Assembly: GCA_903934375.1 (NCBI GenBank)
Contig: CAIZNP010000112.1
Span: 1 to 48,374 of the forward strand
Source of the DNA: an uncultured Synechococcaceae cyanobacterium
GTDB taxonomy: Bacteria; Cyanobacteriota; Cyanobacteriia; PCC-6307; Cyanobiaceae
Direction: 5' to 3'
DNA: 48,374 nucleotides
The number at the start of each line of letters is the position of its first letter. Position 1 is the first letter of the stretch. The notes beneath the pieces were generated by a model, which made no database searches, had not been told where the DNA came from, and saw only the letters and a program-made list of their open reading frames with translations. Shown in pieces: positions 17,865 through 28,897 of the stretch. Both the position numbers and the translations under genes were made by a program.

Positions 17865-18989
17865 ATCCGGATGGCTGAATGCCGTGTGGATTGCTTCGCT
17901 TGCCAGTCTCTGTGTTTCTGCCAGTGAAGTGGCGTATTCAACGGATTCCACCTGCTTCAGTGCTGTGAGGAAGGAGCTGACGCTGAGGTCCTCAGGTTGG
18001 ATGGAAATCAGCCCCATCTGCTGAGCCAGATCTGTGTTCTTCTTGGAGTTGCCGAGATTGAGTGCTGGTACGTTGGCTGTGAGTGGGAAGATCAGTCCGT
18101 GGAATTTCATGGAGATGGCGGCATCAAAATAGGGCATCAGCTCCATGATCGTTTCCGGTTTCATGTAGTGCGTCACGATGTTGTAGAGCGGTGCCTGGCT
18201 GGATGCCTTGGCCAGTCGGTATCCCACGTAGGCATCAATCGAGTTGTACCAGTAACTCAGGCTGAAGAAGTAGAGGTTGTAGTAGGGGGTGATCTCGTCG
18301 AGGCATTGTCTTAGTCTGCGAAGGTAGATTTTGTCTGCAGCTTCTCGTTCGATGCCTTCCAGTACCGACGAGCTGCTGATCGTTTTGTAGTCGTAGTAGT
18401 GGTCGGAGAGGAAAATGGCCATGTTCTTGTTGCGTAGCTGCTCTGCTGGGATACAGTTCTCGCAGTGCTCTGTCATCCGATCCAGCAGTCTGCTGTTGCG
18501 CAGATCGGGGTGCATGTCCTTGATAGTCTGGCGTTCGGCGCTGCTGGCGCCCAGGGCGTGCACGATGTCTGGGAGAAAGGTAATCTTGCGGTGATCTGGC
18601 GCTAGCTGGCGTAGTTGTTCGCTGTCGGCCTCGCTGCGAATCCATGACTGACGCAGTTGCTTGAGGCTGGGTAGATAGCTGCGCAGTAGATGCTCCTTGG
18701 AGCCGATATCGGCGCTGACGATATGAAACGGTGTCTGCGGCGGAATGTGAGCCCAGAAATAGGGTTCGCCGATAATGGCCCCTCCGCCTACGATCAGGCG
18801 GGCGCGCCCGGAGGCGACATCCTGCTGGATCTGGCTTGCCAGGCCCTGGTTTCCCGACAGTTGTGACGGCCGAATGAAGCGCAGTTCAGCGCTCTTTGGC
18901 AGCAGCGTTGCAAAGGCGAGTCGAAAGGCCTCATCGCCTGCATTCTTGGATCCGTAATAGCCGAAAATGTAAAAATATTCGGGTGCCAT
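17853..18989 (-). CDS. Polysaccharide pyruvyl transferase family protein
   Basis: This 378-residue protein has the family marks of CsaB/WcaK-like enzymes: FGYYGSKNAGDEAF at the N-terminus, LIVGGGAIIGEPYFW near residue 68, FLPDIVHALG near 140 and AAISMKFHGLIFPL near 290. Such enzymes attach pyruvate ketals from phosphoenolpyruvate to sugar residues, changing surface charge. The base composition is visibly poorer in GC and codon use is more relaxed than in neighbours, which suggests recent acquisition. The start ATG 18989 follows a 141-base gap with a possible -10 box. It converges on the propeller gene with a 12-base overlap. Confidence 0.88.
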   Translation of the reverse strand: MAPEYFYIFGYYGSKNAGDEAFRLAFATLLPKSAELRFIRPSQLSGNQGLASQIQQDVASGRARLIVGGGAIIGEPYFWAHIPPQTPFHIVSADIGSKEHLLRSYLPSLKQLRQSWIRSEADSEQLRQLAPDHRKITFLPDIVHALGASSAERQTIKDMHPDLRNSRLLDRMTEHCENCIPAEQLRNKNMAIFLSDHYYDYKTISSSSVLEGIEREAADKIYLRRLRQCLDEITPYYNLYFFSLSYWYNSIDAYVGYRLAKASSQAPLYNIVTHYMKPETIMELMPYFDAAISMKFHGLIFPLTANVPALNLGNSKKNTDLAQQMGLISIQPEDLSVSSFLTALKQVESVEYATSLAETQRLASEAIHTAFSHPDLWH

Positions 18990-19069
18990 CGGCTCAGACT
19001 CCCCAGGGGTGATCTGAAGCGCGGTCGTGTGGCATGGTCCGCATGCCGATCGTCTGCCCCAGCACCAAC

Positions 19070-19075
19070 AGCCTA
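19070..19075 (-). promoter_or_regulatory. Possible -10 box for the pyruvyl transferase gene
   Basis: On the minus strand the hexamer reads TAGGCT, a common form of the cyanobacterial -10 element, 81 bases upstream of the pyruvyl transferase start and just past the terminator of the upstream gene. No good -35 box is visible. Confidence 0.3.
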
Positions 19076-19092
19076 GAAATCACCTGGCCTGC

Positions 19093-19110
19093 AAAAGCCG
19101 CGTTGCGGCT
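19093..19110 (-). terminator. Rho-independent terminator of the GT61-like gene
   Basis: On the minus strand AGCCGC, a three-base loop and GCGGCT are followed by TTT, about 20 bases downstream of the stop at 19131. The stem is short but GC-rich and is placed correctly between two genes on the same strand. Confidence 0.6.
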
Positions 19111-19130
19111 GATCAGATCTCCATCTGCAT

Positions 19131-20618
19131 TCAGGCTGTGGCGGAGTCGCTGCTGATCGGGATCTCCAGCTGGCTTCTGATCAGATCCATGCTCAGCGCA
19201 ATGGCCCGCTCGATGCTCGTGATCTGAAAGGGTTGGTTGTGCAGTTCTGCGTCGGCTGTTGTTGCAGTGGTTGGATCCTGGGCATAGAGATCGGTGGGCA
19301 GGGTGAACAGCAAACCTGCGCCCTCGCATTGCCGCCGATGCCAGGTTGCAATGGCTCGGGCATGGGGGGATCCCACCAGGCAGAGTCCGGGAATCTGTGG
19401 CCGTAGCCAGCCCAGCTTGTGCTGCATCGTGCCTTCATGGCTCACGTAGAAGCGCAGGCCTTCGCTGCGCTGCAGCCAGGCGGCGAATCCCAGGCCGGAG
19501 AGGCTCTCAAGTTGCGCCTGGGGGCACGCCTCAATGATCTCCCGCACGCGCGCCGTGCAGGCCTGCTCACGCTGTTGGGCCTCGAGCTGCCGTTGGTTGT
19601 TGTGCTGGTAGGTGAAGCCATCCAGCAGAATCAGCGGCCGCTGGAACTGCTGGGTGAGTGCTGCAATCAAGCCTTGGAAGTAGGCCACTTCATTGCGCAG
19701 CTCCCGCCGGCCCGGTCCGCGCACGCCCAGCAGGATCAGCGGCTGCGGACGCTCTGGCGGTAGGGGTTGCGGAGCCTCCCTGGCCAGTGCCTGAACCACC
19801 GTTGCGCGCGCCTGTTCGCTGACCAGGGTGCTGCCCAGCCGCACGCTGGAGCGCTGGTTGAGCTGCTCCGGCTCCACCCGTGTGATCCCCTCCAGCTGGC
19901 CGAGGTCCAGCACCGTGTCGCTGTCCTGCAGGAGCTCCAGGCTGTGGCCGGAGGCCAGCAGGCGCAGCAGTGGATCCAGCTCGTTCCAGAGGAAGTGGGC
20001 AAAGTTGGCATTGCCCGCGCGCACCAAGGCTGCCTGGCCGGCCCCCTCGCCCGCCCCTGGCCGGTCATCGGCTGCCGCCGCCGCCAGCAGGGGCTGCGGC
20101 AGCAGTGGGTACCCCTCAGCGCATTCGCCGGAGACCATCCACCACAGCGATTGATCCTGGCTCCGCAGCAGCAGCAGGTGGTTGCGATCCGTGTCCGCCC
20201 TGCAGTGCTGGAGTTGATGGGTGCCCCCCTCCAGCTCGAGGACCACGGGCCGGCCTTCAAGGATGTCGCGCTGGTAGCGGCGCAGGCTGCGCGGGTACAC
20301 CCAGCGGTTCAGGGCGTCGAGCGTTATCTCCGCGGCAGGTCCTGCTGGCAGGGATGCGCGGGCGAGCTGCTGGCAGTGGTCTGCGGCCTGATTCAGCCCT
20401 GCCAGCGCCAGGGCCTGAGCCAGGGCGTGCAGGCCGCTCCCCTGGCCCAGCGCCTCGATGGAGGCTGGGGATGTACCCAGCTGCTGCGCCTGGATCAGCG
20501 CCTCACGGGCCCGGCGTAGACGGCTGGCGCTGCTTCCCTGATCTGGCTGCAGCAACAGGCGCGCCGCCTGGTTCAGCCAGTCCTGCGCCTGGCGGGGATC
20601 CGCCTCTGCCTCGGCCAT
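19131..20618 (-). CDS. Putative glycosyltransferase, GT61-like, with helical N-terminus
   Basis: The 495-residue protein has TPR-like helices in residues about 1-95 and a C-terminal domain with features reminiscent of GT61 enzymes: NFAHFLWNELDPLLRLL near residue 205, in place of the usual His-Trp box, and RFYVSHEGTMQHKLGWLRP followed by LCLVGSP near 405. No metal-binding DxD is obvious. The ATG at 20618 lies 72 bases downstream of the GT2 gene stop, so it is probably in the regulator-kinase-GT2 transcript. The GT61 assignment is tentative; it could be another GT-B-type or an unassigned glycan enzyme. Confidence 0.55.
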   Translation of the reverse strand: MAEAEADPRQAQDWLNQAARLLLQPDQGSSASRLRRAREALIQAQQLGTSPASIEALGQGSGLHALAQALALAGLNQAADHCQQLARASLPAGPAAEITLDALNRWVYPRSLRRYQRDILEGRPVVLELEGGTHQLQHCRADTDRNHLLLLRSQDQSLWWMVSGECAEGYPLLPQPLLAAAAADDRPGAGEGAGQAALVRAGNANFAHFLWNELDPLLRLLASGHSLELLQDSDTVLDLGQLEGITRVEPEQLNQRSSVRLGSTLVSEQARATVVQALAREAPQPLPPERPQPLILLGVRGPGRRELRNEVAYFQGLIAALTQQFQRPLILLDGFTYQHNNQRQLEAQQREQACTARVREIIEACPQAQLESLSGLGFAAWLQRSEGLRFYVSHEGTMQHKLGWLRPQIPGLCLVGSPHARAIATWHRRQCEGAGLLFTLPTDLYAQDPTTATTADAELHNQPFQITSIERAIALSMDLIRSQLEIPISSDSATA

Positions 20619-20690
20619 GGCGCTCCGTCCAGCCGTCCTCTGGCCGGAGCCTATGCAGGGTGAACGCCCACGACGGGTGTTTCGCGGCCC

Positions 20691-21788
20691 TCAGCTCCAT
20701 TGCCCCAGCCAGCGCTGCCGCCAGATGCCAGCGGTCAGGGCGCTGCTACCCGGTCCACGACGCCGGAAGGAATACCAGAGCCGATTGAGCTGAAAGCTGC
20801 GCTGGTTCTGACGCGCCAGCTCCGGATCGTCGGCGAGGGTGCGGCTTTCGTTTGGGTTGAAGGCCAGCATGCGCCCATGGGCAAAGCGTCCATCCAGGCG
20901 CTGCACGCTGGGGGTGGCGAGCAGCCGGTCGCGGTAGTCGAGGTCCTCGCAGTAGGCGGGGTAGTAGCGCTCATCGAAGCGGCCCACGGCATCCCAGGCC
21001 AGGGCCGTGAGTGCAAAGGCGGAGAAGGCCCGCTCCCCCGGGAAGAGGGAGAGATATTGCGGACGAGTCGCATCCAGCCGGGACAGAGCCTCAGCCAGCA
21101 CTCCCGGCGGAAACACAACGTCGTGGTTGACGATCAGGGCCAGGGGCGCCTGCGGAAAGCTCAGCAGGATCTGGTTCCAGGCGGCGGCGACCCCGGCGTT
21201 GGCGAACGGTCGGGCCACGCGGATCTGGTTGATGCCGGGACGTCCCTGCTGCTCCAGCGCCCGCAGGCTGCGGCGCAGCTCCACGGCCTGGGGATCGGTG
21301 CGGCCGCCGCTCTGATCCACGATCGCCAGGATGCCGATCGGTACGTCCAGGCTGGCCAGCAGGCGCTGCAGATGCTCGAGGCCATTGAGGATCGGGACCC
21401 CGACCAGTGGCAGCACGCCCGGTGGCACGGTCTCCGGCCTGATGCTTGCCAGGCCTTGCCAGAACAGTTCCAGCAACTGGCCGTCGTGGCTGCGTTCGCT
21501 CACATCTGCCAGGCATCGCCAAAGATCAACACTTGTGCTGGGGTCTGGCCGCCCGCGCTCCGGCAACGCGGCCAGCCATTCCAGGAGCCAGGTGAGTACC
21601 AGGGCCCGCGCCTGGGGCCAGGCGCCGAGTGTCAGCAGCAGATCCACCGCTCGGGCCCGCTGCTCAGGGGTTGTGGGCAGGGGTTGCCGCAGCAGGTTGC
21701 TGGTGAACCTGTCGCCACTGAGGCGCCAGCGGGCCACCAGCTGCTCAAGTTCGCGCGGATCAGGGCTCGGTCCGGGGGAATCACTCAC
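20691..21788 (-). CDS. GT2-like glycosyltransferase
   Basis: The 365-residue protein has a helical N-terminal segment (1-125) and a GT2-like domain with PLVGVPILNGLEHLQRLLAS, ILAIVDQSGG, NAGVAAAWNQILLSFP, a metal-site-like NHDVVF and FDERYYPAYCEDLDYRDRL. Compared with canonical GT2 enzymes the donor-site Asp pair is altered to VDQSGG and the DxD is HDV, which is still compatible with activity. It starts at GTG 21788, whose bases overlap the histidine kinase stop (GTGA), so translation is coupled to the two-component pair. It probably adds a sugar to a surface glycan or protein. Confidence 0.8.
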   Translation of the reverse strand: MSDSPGPSPDPRELEQLVARWRLSGDRFTSNLLRQPLPTTPEQRARAVDLLLTLGAWPQARALVLTWLLEWLAALPERGRPDPSTSVDLWRCLADVSERSHDGQLLELFWQGLASIRPETVPPGVLPLVGVPILNGLEHLQRLLASLDVPIGILAIVDQSGGRTDPQAVELRRSLRALEQQGRPGINQIRVARPFANAGVAAAWNQILLSFPQAPLALIVNHDVVFPPGVLAEALSRLDATRPQYLSLFPGERAFSAFALTALAWDAVGRFDERYYPAYCEDLDYRDRLLATPSVQRLDGRFAHGRMLAFNPNESRTLADDPELARQNQRSFQLNRLWYSFRRRGPGSSALTAGIWRQRWLGQWS

Positions 21789-22447
21789 GGCTTGGGTGGG
21801 TGGCTGGGTCCGGGATCCAGGGTCAGCTGCACCTGCCAGCCGCCGCGCTCTGATGCGCCAAGCCGGAGCTCACCGCCATGGCTGCGGCAGAACCTGCGCG
21901 CAATCTGCAGTCCAAGCCCTTTGTGGGGGAAGAGCAACCGGGGCATGGGTGGGGTTGGGACCGGACCCGTACGTCCGGTGTCCTCCAGTCGGATCAGGGT
22001 GCAGGCCTCGCTGGTTTGCGCCGTGATCAGCACCGGAGGTCCGCCATGCTCGAGGGCGTTCTCGATCAGGTTGTGCAGCGTGCGCTGCAGGAGTCGACGA
22101 TCCACCCAGGCCATGAGGCTGTCCGGGATCTCCACCCTGACCAGCTGCAGCCCGTAGCTCCGGGCCGTCTGCCTGCAGAGCGCGGCCAGTGGCACCCACG
22201 CCCGTTGCCTTGCGGGTGTCATCGGCTCGCTGATGGCCAGCAATTCCTGGTCCAGGGCCAGCAGGACCAGCAGATCCGCTTCGAGGCCGGCCAGCAGTTC
22301 GGGATCGTGGCTGTCCTGCTCGCGAAGGGTTTCCACCCGCAGCAGCAGCCGCGTCAGCGGCCCCCGGATGTCATGGGCGACTTCTTCCAGCTGGCGTCGC
22401 CGGCTGCCGCTGATGCTGGCCATCGGCAGGCGCCACGCCGGTGTCAT
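21785..22447 (-). CDS. Short histidine kinase without a sensor domain
   Basis: The 220-residue protein has a phospho-acceptor motif AHDIRGPLTRL with His25, an N-box LIENALEHGG (Asn126 and Asn130) and a G2 box KGLGLQIARRFCRSHGG (176-192). The G1 box EDTGRTG is slightly degenerate. There is no membrane segment, PAS or GAF domain; only about 20 residues precede the His box. The signal must therefore come from a partner protein or the short N-terminus. It starts by a TGATG overlap with the response regulator stop and ends by a GTGA overlap with the GT2 gene. Confidence 0.88.
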   Translation of the reverse strand: MTPAWRLPMASISGSRRRQLEEVAHDIRGPLTRLLLRVETLREQDSHDPELLAGLEADLLVLLALDQELLAISEPMTPARQRAWVPLAALCRQTARSYGLQLVRVEIPDSLMAWVDRRLLQRTLHNLIENALEHGGPPVLITAQTSEACTLIRLEDTGRTGPVPTPPMPRLLFPHKGLGLQIARRFCRSHGGELRLGASERGGWQVQLTLDPGPSHPPKP

Positions 22448-23259
22448 CAGGACACCTCCTCGCTGGTCTGCTCCGCGACGCTGTCCTTCTCTCCGGGCGC
22501 CTCGATGCGCAGGGTGTAGCCGTGGGCCCGCACGGTCTCGATCTGCACCGACCCGCCGGAGGCCTGCTCCAGCAGACGCCGCAGCCTGGAGAGGCGCATG
22601 TCGATGCTTCGGCTGCTGCTCGCCGGCGCGAGGCTGCCACTGGCGAGCGCGAGCTGCTCGCGGGTGAGCACACGGCCTGGCGCCCGGCAGAGGGCCAGCA
22701 GCAGGATCCGTTCCCCCCGACTCAGCGTCACAGCGGCAGCACCGTCCCGGCGCAGGCAGCCCTCGTGGGGGTGAAACGCGAGCCCTCCCAGGTCGATCTG
22801 CTGCTCCTGCCGCGAGGGGGACACGGCCAGGTGGCGGCTGAGCTCCAGCAGCTGCTCACAGCGCAGCAGCATCTCGCGGGCATGAAAGGGCTTCACCAGG
22901 TAGTCCTGGGCTCCCAGCTCCAGCCCGAGGATGCGGTCCGTGGCCCTGGCCATGGCGGAGAGCATCAGCACCGGAAAGCATTCGCCGGCCTGGCGAAGAT
23001 CCCTCAGCAGGTCGGTGCCGAGTTGATCGGGCAGCCGTTGATCCAGCACCAGCAGATCGGGGCGGAGGCCAGCCCGGAGCGCAACGAGCATCGGTTCCGA
23101 ACCTGCAAACGTTCGCACCTGCCAGCCGGTGCTTCGCAGGCGAGGCAGCATCTCCCGGCAGAGATCAAGGTCGTCGTCCAGCCACCACAGCAGCGAATCT
23201 GGATGGGTGGACACGAAGTCCTTCGCCTGGCCTACCGCCACAAGCCTCCCCGTGCTCAC
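22447..23259 (-). CDS. OmpR-family response regulator
   Basis: The 270-residue protein has a receiver domain at about residues 22-140 with acidic pocket WLDDD, phosphorylation site Asp73 in LLVLDQRLP, Ser in place of Thr in MLSAMA, and Lys in YLVKPF. A winged-helix DNA-binding domain follows at about 160-255, with SRGERILLLAL and DMRLSRLRRLLEQ. The start is GTG 23259. The cognate kinase is encoded next with a 1-base overlap. It is a good candidate regulator of the glycan and secretion island, but target sites cannot be read here. Confidence 0.92.
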   Translation of the reverse strand: MSTGRLVAVGQAKDFVSTHPDSLLWWLDDDLDLCREMLPRLRSTGWQVRTFAGSEPMLVALRAGLRPDLLVLDQRLPDQLGTDLLRDLRQAGECFPVLMLSAMARATDRILGLELGAQDYLVKPFHAREMLLRCEQLLELSRHLAVSPSRQEQQIDLGGLAFHPHEGCLRRDGAAAVTLSRGERILLLALCRAPGRVLTREQLALASGSLAPASSSRSIDMRLSRLRRLLEQASGGSVQIETVRAHGYTLRIEAPGEKDSVAEQTSEEVS

Positions 23260-23290
23260 CCTGAAAGTTTGATCAGGATCGCTGGCGATG

Positions 23291-23318
23291 AAGCGCCCCT
23301 GCCGCAGCCGAGGCGCTT
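23291..23318 (-). terminator. Hairpin downstream of clpC
   Basis: The arms AAGCGCCTC and its partner form a 9-base-pair stem (one G-T wobble) around a 10-base loop, between the clpC stop at 23351 and the regulator start at 23259. There is no T-tract on the minus strand, so it may be a weak terminator or a transcript-stabilising hairpin. Confidence 0.35.
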
Positions 23319-23350
23319 GGATCAGGCTGTTCCGATGATCGGGTCTGGGC

Positions 23351-25930
<2,580 letters not shown>

Positions 25931-26047
25931 GGGGCGGGGCCTTGTGGGAGTGTTCCCAACCTATCAGGGTTGGCAGGGTCGCTGCGCAGTGCTGGGGCAC
26001 ATGCTCAGAAGCTTTGCTGCAGCTGGGCTGAGGCCCTGGTGTTTGCA

Positions 26048-26075
26048 CAACCGAGAACCTCGATGTTTTCGGTTG
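26048..26075 (-). terminator. Hairpin between rimI and clpC
   Basis: CAACCGAGAAC pairs with GTTTTCGGTTG (11 pairs including one G-T wobble) around a 6-base loop, starting 7 bases after the rimI stop. There is no T-tract after it, so termination strength is uncertain. Confidence 0.4.
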
Positions 26076-26081
26076 TTCGCA

Positions 26082-26555
26082 TCAGAAATGGTCGGTAATC
26101 CGAACGCCCACGCCATCGTGCAGGCGCAGCCATTGGATCAGAGCATCGTCGCCATTGCGGTAGTAGGCGCGACGGATGCCTGCGGTCTGAAACCCCGCGG
26201 CCGCGTACAGAGCCTGGGCGGCGGTGTTGCCGGCGGCCACCTCCAGGGTTGCGTGCAGGGCGCCTTCGGCTGAGGCCTCCCTCAGCAGCGCCCGCAGCAC
26301 CCGCGATCCCAGACCGCGGCGGCGCTGCAGCGGATCCACCGCCACCGCGGTGACATGCAGTTCATCAGCCACCAGCCAGCCACAGGCCACAGCTGCCAGG
26401 GCTGCCGGACCGCGGATGCCCAGGCAGGGGCGGCGTGGATCCTCCAGCTCGGTGCTCCATTGGGTCGCACGCCACAGGCCTCCCAGGGCCTGCCGGTCGA
26501 GCTCCAGGCAGGCCTCGAGATCATCCGGGCCGAGCGGAACGGCAGCGTCGGTCAC
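26082..26555 (-). CDS. rimI: Ribosomal-protein-alanine N-acetyltransferase-like GNAT protein
   Basis: The 157-residue single-domain protein shows the GNAT acetyl-CoA motif in RRRGLGSRVLRALL near residue 83 (a Q/RxxGxG/A type loop) and the late motif NTAAQALYAAAGFQTAGIRRAYY, which is typical of RimI. RimI acetylates the N-terminus of ribosomal protein S18; other GNAT activity is possible. It starts with GTG 26555 and is divergent from lysA. Confidence 0.8.
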   Translation of the reverse strand: MTDAAVPLGPDDLEACLELDRQALGGLWRATQWSTELEDPRRPCLGIRGPAALAAVACGWLVADELHVTAVAVDPLQRRRGLGSRVLRALLREASAEGALHATLEVAAGNTAAQALYAAAGFQTAGIRRAYYRNGDDALIQWLRLHDGVGVRITDHF

Positions 26556-26577
26556 GGGGGAGTGGCTCGGTGCTGCC

Positions 26578-26583
26578 TACGAT
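26578..26583 (+). promoter_or_regulatory. Possible -10 box for lysA
   Basis: The hexamer TACGAT lies 47 bases upstream of the preferred lysA start at 26630, in the short gap between divergent rimI and lysA. No strong -35 box is seen. Confidence 0.3.
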
Positions 26584-26629
26584 TGTGGGCTGTTGAGCTG
26601 TGGGCCGGCGCCGCCCACCGGATCGGGCG

Positions 26630-28036
26630 ATGACCACCACCTCAGCCACAGCCACGGGCGCCATCAGCGCGGCCTCTGGTGATTCACGGCCCTTCGAGGC
26701 GGGGCGGGACACCGCCAGTCCCAACCGCAACCTCACGCCGCTGACCACGGCCATCGATGGCGAGGGACGCTTGCAGGTGGGCGGCTGTGCCCTGGCTGAT
26801 CTGGCCCGCCGCTACGGCACACCGTTGTATGTGCTCGATGAGGCCACCCTGCGCGCAACGGCGTCGGCCTACCGCAGTGCCCTGGCCTCCCATTACCCCG
26901 GTGCAGCCCTGGCTGTCTATGCCTCTAAGGCCAACAGCAGTCTGGCGATCACGGCGCTGGTGGCGGCCGAGGGGCTTGGCCTTGATGCCGTTTCCGCCGG
27001 TGAGCTGCTCACCGCCGTGGGCGGCGGCATGCCGCCGGAGCGGATCGTGTTCCACGGCAATAACAAAAGCCTCGAGGAGCTCCGCCTGGCCGCTGAGCTG
27101 GGCGTCACCGTGGTGGCGGATAACTGGCTTGATCTCGAGCTGCTGGCGGCCCTGGCACCGGCCGAGCCGGTGCGGCTGATGCTGCGCTTTACCCCCGGCA
27201 TCGAGTGCCACACCCACGAGTACATCCGCACCGGCCACCTCGACAGCAAGTTCGGCTTCGATCCCGACCAGCTCGAGGCAGTGCTGCGTCATCTGCAGGG
27301 GTGTGGGTGGGCCCGCGTCACCGGTCTGCACGCCCACATCGGCTCGCAGATCTTCGAGCTGCAGCCCCACCACGACCTGGCTGCGGTCATGGCCGATGCC
27401 CTGCAGCTGGCCCGCAGCCTCGGTCACCCCGTCAGCGACCTCAACGTGGGCGGCGGACTCGGCATCCGCTACGTGGCCAGCGATGATCCGCCGTCGATCC
27501 AGGAGTGGGTGCGCACGGTGGCCGAAGCCGTGGCCGGCGCCTGCCAGGAGCGGGGCCTGGAGCTGCCGCGGCTGCTGTGCGAACCCGGTCGTTCGCTCGT
27601 GGCAACCGCCGGGTTGACCCTCTACAGCCTCGGCAGTCGCAAGGAGATTCCCGGCATCCGCACCTATCTATCTGTGGATGGCGGCATGAGCGACAACCCG
27701 CGCCCGATCACGTATCAATCGCGCTATACGGCCGTTCTGGCCGACCGTCCCGAGGCGGAAGCCACCGACACCGTGACCCTGGCGGGCAAGCACTGTGAAT
27801 CGGGTGACGTGCTGCTCAAGGATCTGGCGCTGCCTCCCTCCAGCACCGGCGATGTGCTGGCGGTGTTCGCCACTGGCGCCTACAACGCGTCCATGGCCTC
27901 CAACTACAACCGCATCCCACGGCCGGCGGCGGTCCTGGTCCATGAGGGCAGTTCGGAGCTGGTGCAGCGGCGCGAACAGCCGGAGGAGCTGCTGCGCTAC
28001 GACGTGCTGCCGGAACGCCTGCGCTCGGTAATCTGA
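26630..28036 (+). CDS. lysA: Diaminopimelate decarboxylase
   Basis: This enzyme makes L-lysine from meso-diaminopimelate, with pyridoxal phosphate. The 468-residue protein has the PLP lysine in VYASKANSS, HAHIGSQIF, the glycine loop GGGLGIRY, the phosphate-binding CEPGRS and the substrate-binding CESGD motif near the C-terminus. ATG 26630 is preferred over an upstream in-frame GTG at 26600. It is followed after 42 bases by cdaA. Together with cdaA and uppS it forms a cell-wall-related cluster. Confidence 0.96.
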   Translation: MTTTSATATGAISAASGDSRPFEAGRDTASPNRNLTPLTTAIDGEGRLQVGGCALADLARRYGTPLYVLDEATLRATASAYRSALASHYPGAALAVYASKANSSLAITALVAAEGLGLDAVSAGELLTAVGGGMPPERIVFHGNNKSLEELRLAAELGVTVVADNWLDLELLAALAPAEPVRLMLRFTPGIECHTHEYIRTGHLDSKFGFDPDQLEAVLRHLQGCGWARVTGLHAHIGSQIFELQPHHDLAAVMADALQLARSLGHPVSDLNVGGGLGIRYVASDDPPSIQEWVRTVAEAVAGACQERGLELPRLLCEPGRSLVATAGLTLYSLGSRKEIPGIRTYLSVDGGMSDNPRPITYQSRYTAVLADRPEAEATDTVTLAGKHCESGDVLLKDLALPPSSTGDVLAVFATGAYNASMASNYNRIPRPAAVLVHEGSSELVQRREQPEELLRYDVLPERLRSVI

Positions 28037-28078
28037 TCGCAGTGCGGCATCGGCCTGAGGGTTGAGGGGGTTGGCAGG

Positions 28079-28897
28079 GTGATCCAGCTGAGCGTGGTGC
28101 TGGATCTCCTGCTCGCCACTGCCCTGGGCGTGGTGCTTCTGGCCCGGGTGACCGAGCCACGCACCCTCTGGCTGCTGCGCGGCTACCTCACCCTGGTGGC
28201 CCTGGCCTGGGTGATCCAGCGCTTCGGGATCCTTCCGCTCACCACCAAGCTGGTGGACGCTCTGGTGATGGCCTGCAGCCTGGCCCTGGCGATCCTCTGG
28301 CAGGGGGAGCTGCGCCGGCTGATGGAGCTGCTGGGCACCGGCCGGCTGGATGTGCTGTTCGGCAGCCAGCGGGGCGACAAGCTCGCCTCCGGCTCGGTGG
28401 CCGTGCTCAGTGAGGCCGCCGGACGCCTGTCGCAGCTGCGCCGCGGCGGTCTGATCGTGGTGGATCTGGGCAGTGACCTCCGCCCTGAGGACTTCCTCAA
28501 CCCAGGGATTGCCCTGGATGCACAGCTGTCGGCTGATCTGCTGCTGAACCTGTTCGCCGTGGATACCCCGCTGCACGACGGCGCCGTGCTGGTGAAGGGC
28601 AACCGCATCCTCTCGGCTGGGGTGATCCTGCCCCTCTCGCGCCAGGGGCTGAACCGCTACGGAACCCGCCATCTGGCGGCCCTCGGCATCACGGAGCGCT
28701 TTGATCGCTGCCTCTGCATCGTCGTGTCCGAGGAAACGGGCACCCTCTCGCTGGCCCGCCAGGGCCGCCTGGAGCGTCCGATCACCAGCAGCCGTCTGCA
28801 GGAACTTCTGAGTGCTGCCCAGGCCCAGGGCAGCAAGACGTCCGCGAAGGGGGCTGGTCGTAGCGTGGCCGCGGATTCAGCCGATCCGCACGCATGA
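28079..28897 (+). CDS. cdaA: Diadenylate cyclase (c-di-AMP synthase) CdaA
   Basis: The 272-residue protein has hydrophobic segments at about residues 2-20, 30-48 and 54-72 and a DAC domain with the two signature motifs: DGA in [10 protein letters not shown] near 165 and RHL in [13 protein letters not shown] near 200 (the usual RHR is RHL here). It makes c-di-AMP from two ATP at the inner face of the membrane, a messenger linked to osmolyte and potassium balance and to wall homeostasis. The start is GTG 28079 after GGCAGG. Its last bases overlap uppS by an ATGA junction. Confidence 0.94.
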   Translation: MIQLSVVLDLLLATALGVVLLARVTEPRTLWLLRGYLTLVALAWVIQRFGILPLTTKLVDALVMACSLALAILWQGELRRLMELLGTGRLDVLFGSQRGDKLASGSVAVLSEAAGRLSQLRRGGLIVVDLGSDLRPEDFLNPGIALDAQLSADLLLNLFAVDTPLHDGAVLVKGNRILSAGVILPLSRQGLNRYGTRHLAALGITERFDRCLCIVVSEETGTLSLARQGRLERPITSSRLQELLSAAQAQGSKTSAKGAGRSVAADSADPHA

